This document shows, piece after piece, positions 6,652 to 12,830 of a stretch of DNA of 17,486 bases. The DNA is from CAXXIC01 sp964534355 (GTDB lineage Bacteria; Bacteroidota; Bacteroidia; Bacteroidales; UBA7332), in the NCBI GenBank assembly GCA_964534355.1, contig CAZHNZ010000090.1, positions 1 through 17,486 of the forward strand, written 5' to 3'. Below the pieces are notes generated by a model. The model had not been told where the DNA came from. It saw nothing but the letters and a program-made list of their open reading frames with translations, and searched no databases. The position numbers and the translations under genes are program-made. Position 1 is the first letter of the stretch. Each line of letters opens with the position of its first letter.

Positions 6652-9600
6652 ATCTCTATCGAATTATAATCAACCTCACTTATCTTACTCTCAATATCAG
6701 GATCTATCATTTTCACTTCACCATAAGTAAGGTCATAAAGCCGATAAACGATGTTGTCAATTTGTTGTTCTATTTTGCAAATATCGACTTTATTATCTGC
6801 AACTTTTGCAATAAATATATTATCAACAAGTATTGTGATCTTGCATTCTAATGCAGAATTTATCGTTTCTGGTATAGGAAAAGGATTAATGTAGTCAGGT
6901 TTAAATCTGAAATATCCATTGGCTAATACAGTTCCTGTATTTTGCAAAAACCACCAACATAATTTTGAGTTTAGTATTGCTGTCCAGTATTTATACCCCT
7001 CTTTTATCTGACTCTTTTTTATATAACCATATATAGTTGTCGTCTGGTAATATTTACTCTCTAGATCAAGTGTAAAGTTTCCACCTAGAGATATATCAGG
7101 CGCCACAAGCTTTTCTTTTTCAAACAATACTAAATTTTTTGGGTATATATATCTATACCAAAAATCATCATTTACCAATCTTCCTTTTTCTCTACCTCTG
7201 AGTACACTTTCGCATCTCTTTAAATAGATATAACCTTTGGGAAATTCGTTGAAAATTTCTATTTCCGTATAAAGCTTTGCATTACCATCTTCCAGCCGAT
7301 ATGGGAAAACTACAAATTTATCAGTTGTTATTTTTTCATACCGATGCACATCATCTCCTTTTAATAGAGGCTTAACAAGACCTCGTTCTACTTCAACATC
7401 TGTTTCGAGATATTTAGAATAGCCTATGATTGTTTTGTCGTGTTCTCTACAATTGTAAAGAAAATATACATCATCTTTACTTGTGGCTATTCCTTGAAAT
7501 ATTTTTTCAAAAATATCTTTAATTCTTCGAGGTTGCGTTTCTAGCTTACTTAATATGGCTGTTGATTCTCCAACTGTTAATACCCAACTGTCAAATTTGA
7601 GTTTTTGAGCATCTATCTTGGCGGCATTAGTGCATTCTATTGTGTCCAAATAAATTGCTATATCGATATTTGTTGTTAGATCCTTATTTAATTCATAATA
7701 AGTTAATTCACTTGAATTGTATCTAAGCCATTGCAATCCAGTATATGTAGAAGCATTAAATACCTGATAAGCCCCAAAATTAACAATTTTATAGGCCGAT
7801 TTACTTTGTGATATTACCGAACGTAGACCTTTTCCAAATGCAGCATTAGTCCATTTTACTGGCATTATAAAGTTTACGATACCGATTCTCTTCACGACTG
7901 CTAATGCTTTTTCCGTAAAAACAGCATATAAATCAAAAGACCCAGTCGCCGATTTATATTCACGAACGTAATAATCAGCAATTTGGGGATTTATCTCTCT
8001 TATACCTTGAATTCTTAAATACGGCGGATTCCCAATAACAATATCAAACCCAACAAAATGACCGTCATCATCCAGCAGCGCCGGGAATTCAAAACGCCAT
8101 TCAAAACTATTCGAATAGATTTTGTTATCTAAAACCTCTTTTTCTGATCTCTGCAACTGGGCCAGTTCTGCTTTTGCTTTTTTATACCCCGCTTTATCCG
8201 AATCCGCTTTTCGCTCACCAAACAAACCAACAGTTTCATATACAGCAACTTCGGCCGCTTTTTTCTGTCTTTTCACAATATCCTTATCGGCAAGTGATGT
8301 TTTAAAAACCCCCTTTATCTCTTCGATTGTCTTACGAAATTCCTCTTTCCGTTCGTGCACATGGGTATAATCTGCTACCAGTTTTTTGTATCGGGCGAGC
8401 GAAAGCTTCTCCTTTTCTCCCTTTTTTACCGCCTCCGATTTATTGTATTCCGAAAAGACTTCGTCGATAGGCATATCGAGGGCAAACCGGCTAATTAATG
8501 AATCGCCACAGACAATCTTATAATCCAGATTAGGCAGCGGCTGAGGCGTAGTTTCGTCCACCACCAGCGAAAGCCAAAAGCGAAGACGGGCAATATCCAC
8601 CGCCCCTTTTTCGATATCGACGCCATAAATGCTGTTTTGGATGATGTTTTGCTTCACCTCACTGGCCGGAAATGTATCCAACTCTTTGTGGTTGAAGTAC
8701 CAGAATGCCTGTTTGATAGCAAATATTTGTTGCAGCAATCCCATCGGGAATGCACCGGAACCAATAGCCGGGTCACAAATGCGTACAACATCCAGAGCTG
8801 CATCTATTTCGGCCAACCGGGGTTGCAGGGTTGCCGGTATCTCGTGGTTCTTCAACAACGTCCTGACAGACTGCTTCTCTGCCTCGTCTTCTATGTGTAA
8901 TGTAGTGCACAGATATTCTGTCAGACTCTCCTGACACATGTAGTGTACAATCTCCTTGGGCGTATAGAATGCCCCTTTGTCCTTGTTATCTTCGAGCAGA
9001 TTCTCGAAAATATGCCCGAGCATTTCGGGGTCTACCCCTACTTCGGCATCGTTGGGGTCGTTTTCGTCTATGGTGAAATTGTATAAGTCGAAAAACTCGA
9101 ATAACTCTCGGAAATAGTGTGGTGGAAATCTGGAATCGGGTGCATCCAGCTCGTCTTTCTCGAAAAGGCCACCATTCAGATAGGGAATTTTCACGACGCC
9201 CAAAGCCGTTCGTGTATCATGCAGGTCGTTTTCTCTGGCACAATTGAGTGAATTAAAAAACATCGGTTCCAGCACACTGTCCAGAAAATCGGCCTGTTGC
9301 TCGTCGGAACTGGCTATAAACAGGTTGTTCAGGAAATGTTTGTCACCGCCCTTCCATACGGAAGAATCCTTGGGTACGCCCAACCACCCTTTCTTTTGCA
9401 GAAATTGCAGAAAGACAATACGCCCCAGCATCTTCTTTACGTAGTCGCGAATAGCTTTGTCGGAACCGTTGGTAAGCAAATGGCGAAAGTCGTGCTGCAT
9501 CTGCTTATCGTTTTGCATATACCGGCAAAACTTCTCGTATTGCTGTTTGTAGCCTTCGAAAAATGCTCTCGACAAAGGCTCCACACTAAACGCCGCCTGA

Positions 9601-10094
9601 ATAGCATCCAGCGAATCGAACGTACAACTGTTCATCCGATCGCGGAATGTTCGGTTTTTCTCCGTATTGGGTTCTACAAAATAGGTGTATCTTTTCCAGT
9701 TGCTGTATTTCTGCTCTTTGTCGCCGTAGTTTCTGCGGATAAAGCTAAACCGAAACCGGCCAGTTTTGTCGTAAAAGACAAATACAGCACCATCTTTGAA
9801 GCTGGCCGTCAATGCCTTTTTGGCTACCTCAAACTGAATCTTGCGTGCTGTGCGCGAACTGAGGTCGCCATCGTAGTGGCACGAAAATACAATAAGTTTA
9901 TCGGTATCGGCGTAGTTAATTTCGCCTAACAGAGAGAGTTGACTAAATTTTGAGTCTTCGGGCAGGTGATGCGAGAGGTCTTCTTGTACAGGCACAAACG
10001 CTCCGTTCTTCTGACGAATAAAGTTCTGAATCGTGCTTTCGGAAATCGAAGAGATAAGTTGTTTTATCATGGCTTCTGCTTTCGCTTCCACCAT
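6648..10094 (-). CDS. Adenine-specific DNA methyltransferase with specificity domain (Eco57I-like, type IIG/ISP-like)
   Basis: An 1148-residue protein from ATG 10094. Motif I is DPAIGSGAF at 441-449, the FYTPK motif common to type I/IIG enzymes is at 376-380, and the catalytic NPPY is at 689-692, the signature of N6-adenine methylation. Residues 550-660 form a charged coiled-coil insert between motifs I and IV. The C-terminal 400 residues resemble a TaqI-like specificity domain that would read the DNA target. The N-terminal 200 residues (KIQFEVAKKAL, FYDKTGRFRFSFIRR) are typical of the family, but I see no PD-ExK nuclease motif, so cutting probably falls to the PLD-helicase at 2270-5635. Base composition drops sharply after the NPPY codons. 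Start: a longer frame to 10175 runs into the palindromic element and is rejected; ATG 10070 is an alternative. Confidence 0.9.
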   Translation of the reverse strand: MVEAKAEAMIKQLISSISESTIQNFIRQKNGAFVPVQEDLSHHLPEDSKFSQLSLLGEINYADTDKLIVFSCHYDGDLSSRTARKIQFEVAKKALTASFKDGAVFVFYDKTGRFRFSFIRRNYGDKEQKYSNWKRYTYFVEPNTEKNRTFRDRMNSCTFDSLDAIQAAFSVEPLSRAFFEGYKQQYEKFCRYMQNDKQMQHDFRHLLTNGSDKAIRDYVKKMLGRIVFLQFLQKKGWLGVPKDSSVWKGGDKHFLNNLFIASSDEQQADFLDSVLEPMFFNSLNCARENDLHDTRTALGVVKIPYLNGGLFEKDELDAPDSRFPPHYFRELFEFFDLYNFTIDENDPNDAEVGVDPEMLGHIFENLLEDNKDKGAFYTPKEIVHYMCQESLTEYLCTTLHIEDEAEKQSVRTLLKNHEIPATLQPRLAEIDAALDVVRICDPAIGSGAFPMGLLQQIFAIKQAFWYFNHKELDTFPASEVKQNIIQNSIYGVDIEKGAVDIARLRFWLSLVVDETTPQPLPNLDYKIVCGDSLISRFALDMPIDEVFSEYNKSEAVKKGEKEKLSLARYKKLVADYTHVHERKEEFRKTIEEIKGVFKTSLADKDIVKRQKKAAEVAVYETVGLFGERKADSDKAGYKKAKAELAQLQRSEKEVLDNKIYSNSFEWRFEFPALLDDDGHFVGFDIVIGNPPYLRIQGIREINPQIADYYVREYKSATGSFDLYAVFTEKALAVVKRIGIVNFIMPVKWTNAAFGKGLRSVISQSKSAYKIVNFGAYQVFNASTYTGLQWLRYNSSELTYYELNKDLTTNIDIAIYLDTIECTNAAKIDAQKLKFDSWVLTVGESTAILSKLETQPRRIKDIFEKIFQGIATSKDDVYFLYNCREHDKTIIGYSKYLETDVEVERGLVKPLLKGDDVHRYEKITTDKFVVFPYRLEDGNAKLYTEIEIFNEFPKGYIYLKRCESVLRGREKGRLVNDDFWYRYIYPKNLVLFEKEKLVAPDISLGGNFTLDLESKYYQTTTIYGYIKKSQIKEGYKYWTAILNSKLCWWFLQNTGTVLANGYFRFKPDYINPFPIPETINSALECKITILVDNIFIAKVADNKVDICKIEQQIDNIVYRLYDLTYGEVKMIDPDIESKISEVDYNSIEI

Positions 10095-10143
10095 TCTTCC
10101 GATAATATCAACCCACAAAAAAAGCGTGAACTTAATCCTTATC

Positions 10144-10282
10144 CGCCCACCAAGCCCCTGAGAAAGGCCACACAAGAATGATAAGTCAAAAGCCCACGCC
10201 GTTTGGCATGAGCATTTCGCTTATTACTCCATTCTTGTGTGTGTTCGCTAAATAAAGAAATTTCTCAGGTTTCTGGTGGGCG
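10144..10282. repeat. 139-bp MITE-like palindromic element
   Basis: The ends form a 22-bp inverted repeat with 18 matches: CGCCCACCA-AGCC-CCTGAGAAA at 10144-10165 against TTTCTCAGG-TTTC-TGGTGGGCG at 10261-10282. Inside, CACACAAGAATG (10169-10180) pairs with CATTCTTGTGTG (10230-10241), then ATAAG with CTTAT, then a 9-bp imperfect stem around GTTT. Almost the whole element can fold into one long hairpin. No open reading frame is inside. It lies upstream of the methyltransferase, so it could be a non-autonomous transposable element or a structured RNA leader. No target-site duplication was found. Confidence 0.6.
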
Positions 10283-10285
10283 CGA

Positions 10286-10336
10286 ACAATAGCAGAATGC
10301 TATATTAATATGTTAATAATCAGTTGTTTTTGTTTA
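10286..10336. repeat. 51-bp exact direct repeat, copy 1
   Basis: Identical over 51 bases to 11057-11107, in the same orientation. It contains the hairpin ATAGCA-GAA-TGCTAT (10289-10303), then the AT-rich stem TATTAA/TTAATA. The two copies bracket the antitoxin-PIN unit. Confidence 0.85.
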
Positions 10337-10367
10337 TGTTGTTTTTGTTTTTAGTTGTTTGTAATTT

Positions 10368-10412
10368 CATGCATTTCATACATGGTTAATCGTATTTAAC
10401 CGCTTTGCGGTT
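10368..10412 (-). repeat. Double-hairpin repeat, copy 1 (3' end of the antitoxin-PIN unit)
   Basis: Two small palindromes: CATGCAT-TTC-ATACATG at 10368-10384 and AACCGC-TTT-GCGGTT at 10398-10412, separated by 13 bases. It lies 17 bases downstream of the PIN stop codon, so it may end transcription or protect the mRNA 3' end, although no U-run follows the hairpin. Confidence 0.75.
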
Positions 10413-10429
10413 ATTTGTTTAAGTGACGG

Positions 10430-10840
10430 TTACTGCATTCTAATCTTATACTCAGCAATGGTAACTATTTCTGTTTTTTCAAACTTCTTTATAATCAACA
10501 AGTCGTTGTCTCCCGTAATCAGAAAATGCGCTTTACTCTCCCTTGCTAAAGCCAAAAGAAAATTGTCCTTTTCGTCTCTGCAAACATCAACCACTGAATT
10601 TACTTCGTAAAATTCGGCAGTTTCATTGATAATATCCAGCAATAACTCCAAATCCTGATTAGTAAAATATTTGGCAAATTTGGGGCGTTTAACAACTGCA
10701 ATAAATTCGGATAGTAACTCTTCGCTAAATACAAGCTTAACCCTCTTTTCCAGAAATTTATCCAGAAAAGAAAATTGTTTCGTCAGCAAAAAACTAATCC
10801 AAAGATTGGTATCAATTATAATTCTATGATTTTTTAGCAT
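10430..10840 (-). CDS. PIN-domain toxin (COG1569-like)
   Basis: A 136-residue PIN-domain protein from ATG 10840. The acidic site is visible: Asp10 (IIIDTNLWISFL), Glu45 (ELLSEF), Asp92 (DEKDNFLLALA) and Asp111/Asp113 (LITGDNDLL). The motif DTNxWIS and the order DxxDN...TGDxDLL are typical of the 'putative toxin component, PIN family' group. It should be a metal-dependent RNase neutralised by the protein encoded upstream, whose stop overlaps this start by 17 bases. A longer frame begins at 10873, but it only extends into the antitoxin gene. The unit sits between two exact 51-bp repeats and looks mobile. Confidence 0.85.
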   Translation of the reverse strand: MLKNHRIIIDTNLWISFLLTKQFSFLDKFLEKRVKLVFSEELLSEFIAVVKRPKFAKYFTNQDLELLLDIINETAEFYEVNSVVDVCRDEKDNFLLALARESKAHFLITGDNDLLIIKKFEKTEIVTIAEYKIRMQ

Positions 10841-11036
10841 ACCGTTCTTTTCTAACCTGCTCAACTTCTGCACTAATTTCGTCTAATGTAGGTACAGACC
10901 CGACATTTGAACGCAACCTTTCCAAAACGCTTTGTAACGTCACTTTTGGCTTTATAGAAATAAGGTCAAGCTTTGCCAAATCTTTAATCAATCGCAATGC
11001 TTTTGGATTTTTAATCTGAATACTTATAGTTTCCAT
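10824..11036 (-). CDS. Antitoxin of the PIN toxin
   Basis: A 70-residue protein from ATG 11036, chosen because a good Shine-Dalgarno-like GGAGA lies 5 bases upstream; a start at 11060 is possible but lies in the repeat boundary. The sequence starts with a strand (METISIQIKNPKALRLIKDL), then a helix and a charged C-terminal helix (LDEISAEVEQVRKERYAKKS). This resembles the short antitoxins that precede COG1569-type PIN toxins, where the C-terminal helix binds the toxin. The first strand may form a ribbon-helix-helix-like DNA-binding dimer that represses the operon. Confidence 0.8.
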   Translation of the reverse strand: METISIQIKNPKALRLIKDLAKLDLISIKPKVTLQSVLERLRSNVGSVPTLDEISAEVEQVRKERYAKKS

Positions 11037-11056
11037 ATTTTCTCCGATGTATTTAT

Positions 11057-11107
11057 ACAATAGCAGAATGCTATATTAATATGTTAATAATCAGTTGTTT
11101 TTGTTTA
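11057..11107. repeat. 51-bp exact direct repeat, copy 2
   Basis: Identical to 10286-10336. Its hairpin ATAGCA-GAA-TGCTAT is at 11060-11074. It lies immediately upstream of the antitoxin start region. Confidence 0.85.
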
Positions 11108-11111
11108 TTTC

Positions 11112-11156
11112 CATGCATTGCATACATGGTTAATCACATTCAACCGCTTTGCGGTT
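11112..11156 (-). repeat. Double-hairpin repeat, copy 2
   Basis: CATGCAT-TGC-ATACATG at 11112-11128 and AACCGC-TTT-GCGGTT at 11142-11156, the same layout and spacing as copy 1. Here it follows no gene: it lies between a promoter-bearing module (11191-11325) and the antitoxin gene. Confidence 0.75.
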
Positions 11157-11167
11157 TTTGGTTTGGG

Positions 11168-11201
11168 CGGTGGTAACCGGGTAACCCGGATATTACCACC
11201 G
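11168..11201. repeat. 34-bp palindrome next to a cassette promoter
   Basis: Outer arms CGGTGGTAA (11168-11176) and TTACCACCG (11193-11201) pair perfectly. Inner arms CCGGGT and ACCCGG (11177-11182, 11184-11189) also pair. It lies just downstream of a minus-strand -7 box, so it could be an operator or an mRNA 5' hairpin. Confidence 0.6.
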
Positions 11202-11325
11202 GCAAATATACTGAAAATTTGTTTATTTCGGGTACTGTTATTTTTGTAAAATTTGTGTGTTATCCTCTTTTTCCACTCACCATGCATTTCATACTTGTCT
11301 ATTCACATTCAACCGCTTCGCGGTT
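11191..11325 (-). repeat. Long repeat module A: double hairpin plus promoter
   Basis: About 135 bp, closely similar to 12831-12963. On the minus strand it begins with AACCGC-GAA-GCGGTT (11325-11311), continues with the second hairpin (11297-11281, one arm degraded: CATGCATTTCATACTTG), then an A-rich stretch, and ends with a TATATTTG box and GCCGGTGGTAATA. The hairpins follow the decayed Abi gene; the promoter points to the next unit. Confidence 0.75.
11203..11210 (-). promoter_or_regulatory. -7 box inside repeat module A
   Basis: Reads TATATTTG on the minus strand. It is the nearest candidate promoter for the antitoxin-PIN operon (start 11036), giving a leader of about 160 bases that holds the 11168 palindrome, a double hairpin and the 51-bp repeat. 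Confidence 0.45.
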
Positions 11326-11339
11326 TTGCATGTCGCAGA

Positions 11340-11800
11340 CTACATAATTTTACATCTGTTTTCTTCAATTACCCTATCCAAGTGGTTCAACCCATCGAGC
11401 CAGTTCACCAGATCCTTGTTTAACCAATCCAAAGCTTCAATAATCTCATTTTCATACTCCTTAACCACATCAAGATTCCAGGTTATTGCCTCATGGTGAA
11501 AAATCCTGTTCCTCAGTTTCCGAATAGAGTTGAACTTAGAACTCATTGTTTTTCGTTTCCTAATCTCTTTGGGACAATTCGGGAAAGCAAGCCTTAGTGG
11601 CTTCCAAAGTGTCATTTCAAATCAATGCTATTTCGAAGACCAACTTCAAGAATAGACAGCAAAGGATAAAAAGCTTCCGAAATCAAAATATTGCTTTGAA
11701 AATACAGAAATGCCTTTTCCTGATTCTGGTTATGATGTTCCAGATAAGGTTGAAAACGCTCACTTGAAATTATTCTGTCAATAATCGTTTGGTTTTCCAT
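11340..11800 (-). pseudogene. Decayed Abi_2-family (AbiF-like HEPN) abortive infection gene
   Basis: Two frames join with a 4-base overlap. The first, 11800-11612 (62 residues), is the N-terminus of an Abi_2-type protein: ISSERFQPYL, then AFYPLLSILEVGLRNSI. The second, 11615-11340 (91 residues), is the C-terminus: TLWKPLRLAFPNCPKEIRKR, then IRKLRNRIFHHEAI, with the HEPN RNase motif R-x4-H. Intact members I know run to about 200 or more residues, with 50-70 residues between these blocks, so an internal deletion with a frame change seems to have removed the middle, including the first R-x4-6-H site if there was one. The protein is probably inactive. Family members are RNA-cleaving or phage-exclusion proteins. 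Confidence 0.7.
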
Positions 11801-11816
11801 TTTTTTTGTATCTTTG
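11788..11816 (+). promoter_or_regulatory. Promoter of the candidate small RNA
   Basis: TTTG at 11788-11791 and TATCTTTG at 11809-11816 (followed by TA) match the Bacteroidota -33 and -7 boxes with a 17-base spacer. It overlaps the first codons of the Abi gene (start 11800) and points away from it. Confidence 0.6.
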
Positions 11817-11821
11817 TATCG

Positions 11822-11876
11822 TAGTCCCGGTATTTCCTCTCCCAGTTTTTTTGCTGGTGATGAAGCCGGGTTTTTT
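11822..11876 (+). ncRNA. Candidate small RNA divergent from the Abi_2-like gene
   Basis: From the predicted start near 11822 the transcript would contain CCCGG (11826-11830) pairing with CCGGG (11866-11870), an inner stem-loop CCAG...CTGG, and a run of six T from 11871 (then GTTTTTT), a good intrinsic terminator. It would be about 55 nt and has no useful reading frame. Its divergent position at an Abi_2/AbiF-like HEPN gene recalls non-coding RNAs reported next to such proteins. A simple leader or attenuator for transcription towards 11964 is less likely, because no plus-strand gene follows. Confidence 0.45.
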
Positions 11877-11883
11877 GTTTTTT
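11871..11883 (+). terminator. Intrinsic terminator of the candidate small RNA
   Basis: The CCGGG arm of the outer stem ends at 11870 and is followed directly by TTTTTTGTTTTTT. Confidence 0.5.
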
Positions 11884-11919
11884 AAGGTCTTGCGTTTGGG
11901 GACAGCTTACAGAATAACT

Positions 11920-11933
11920 ACCGCTTCGCGGTT
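11920..11933 (-). repeat. Partial hairpin repeat (3' end of the HEPN-MNT unit)
   Basis: ACCGC-TTC-GCGGT is the GC-rich hairpin of the repeat family, 30 bases downstream of the MNT stop. The companion CATGCAT hairpin is missing. The flank TTTTGGGTTGGGTGGTGGTAA also resembles the flank at 11155-11176. Confidence 0.65.
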
Positions 11934-11963
11934 TTGGGTTGGGTGGTGGTAATTCGTATGTGA

Positions 11964-12275
11964 TTACGCAATTCTGAGTCCATATTTAATTATCTGACTA
12001 ACAATAGGAACACGCTCGTCAAACTCCTCCCGACTAAAAGCATGTGGCTCAATAATTGTTTCTTCACCTTCCCGCATAACCATCAATTTCACATCTGTTT
12101 CGAAAGTATGAATATCTGAATCCCGAAGCACAATAGCAATATCGATATCGCTATTTTCGTGCTGACTATCCCGGGCGTAAGAACCAAAAAGCCAGGCCTC
12201 TGAAAAATCAAAGTTTGCATTTCGTACCCGTTTAAGGTACTCTCCACAAATCCTTAAAGCATCATTTTTATCCAT
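11964..12275 (-). CDS. MNT-type minimal nucleotidyltransferase (antitoxin of the HEPN-MNT pair)
   Basis: A 103-residue protein from ATG 12275 (an ATG three codons upstream, 12284, is equally open). It carries the nucleotidyltransferase signature: Gly31-Ser32 in LFGSYARDS and Asp43-x-Asp45 in NSDIDIAIV; IIEPH near 74-78 may provide the third acidic residue. In HEPN-MNT systems such enzymes attach AMP to the HEPN RNase and silence it. The gene overlaps the end of the HEPN gene by 22 bases, the usual order for this pair. All key residues are intact, so the antitoxin side seems functional even though the HEPN gene has lost its normal start. Confidence 0.85.
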   Translation of the reverse strand: MDKNDALRICGEYLKRVRNANFDFSEAWLFGSYARDSQHENSDIDIAIVLRDSDIHTFETDVKLMVMREGEETIIEPHAFSREEFDERVPIVSQIIKYGLRIA

Positions 12276-12580
12276 ATTCTGCAATTTTCGATTTTGTCAA
12301 TCCATTCCGTTGTAAAATTATCCGTACAAAGTTTATAAAAACTTTGCTTGTAATCATCGTATCGGGCACTAATATTAAAACGGGATATGCTGTCCAATAT
12401 TATTTGCTGCGTATTATCAGGTTTAACATTTGCCTTTTCACAAATTCTCCTTAAATCATGAATCAATGGTGGATATTCGCCTACTTCTTTTACGTACAGC
12501 GCTTTTAGTAATTTTTCTATCACCAAATGCCCCATAAAAAGAGCCCAACTATTGTTCCTGGTTTGATATAAATCGAGCAT
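12254..12580 (-). CDS. HEPN-domain protein (toxin partner), N-terminus interrupted by a stop
   Basis: The open part from ATG 12580 gives 108 residues of a HEPN protein: WALFMGHLVIEKLLKALYVK for helix 1-2, PPLIHDLRRICEKA and NISARYDDYK for the later helices, as in the HEPN family paired with minimal nucleotidyltransferases. However, the frame continues upstream with clear family sequence (YWIESAEKDHKT) to a TAA at 12617-12619, before which ATG 12652 encodes MGDSFDKECVI in the same frame. A typical member would start there and read through. So the gene either has a nonsense mutation at codon 12 and is restarted at 12580 without its first helix, or is decaying. It overlaps the downstream MNT gene. 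Confidence 0.7.
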   Translation of the reverse strand: MLDLYQTRNNSWALFMGHLVIEKLLKALYVKEVGEYPPLIHDLRRICEKANVKPDNTQQIILDSISRFNISARYDDYKQSFYKLCTDNFTTEWIDKIENCRIWIKMML

Positions 12581-12677
12581 AGTTTTATGGTCTTTTTCTG
12601 CGCTCTCAATCCAGTATTATATTACACATTCTTTATCAAACGAATCACCCATTGCTTTTCTCATTTACGATGCTTAC

Positions 12678-12794
12678 TCAATACACCTGATTTTTGGCAT
12701 TATCAAAAACAGACCTGACAGCACTTAACAAATTGGGATTATCTGTTTCAAGAATCATCCTGGCTAATTGAATTTTCTGTATTTGAATATTCAT
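12678..12794 (-). pseudogene. Truncated small antitoxin gene
   Basis: ATG 12794 opens 38 codons: MNIQIQKIQLARMILETD, then NPNLLSAVRSVFDNAKNQVY, then TGA. It looks like the N-terminal half of the addiction-module antitoxins common in Bacteroidota (about 70-75 residues, beginning with I..KI.L...IL.T....LL..V...F), whose C-terminal toxin-binding part is missing here. No RelE-like toxin gene follows; the HEPN relict starts 26 bases after the stop. It is either a fragment left by replacement of one cassette with another or a short gene that is still made. Assignment rests on sequence resemblance alone. Confidence 0.5.
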
Positions 12795-12830
12795 AATGTT
12801 TCTTTATTCCCGTGCAAATTCCACACTGTA

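Noticed and set aside
2270..10094. Complete BREX or DISARM system
   Set aside because: No PglZ, BrxC, BrxL, DrmA or DrmB homologue is seen; only a helicase with PLD domain, a methyltransferase and a membrane protein.
10095..10175. Longer methyltransferase start at 10175
   Set aside because: The added codons fall partly within the palindromic element and give sequence unlike the family; ATG 10094 fits better.
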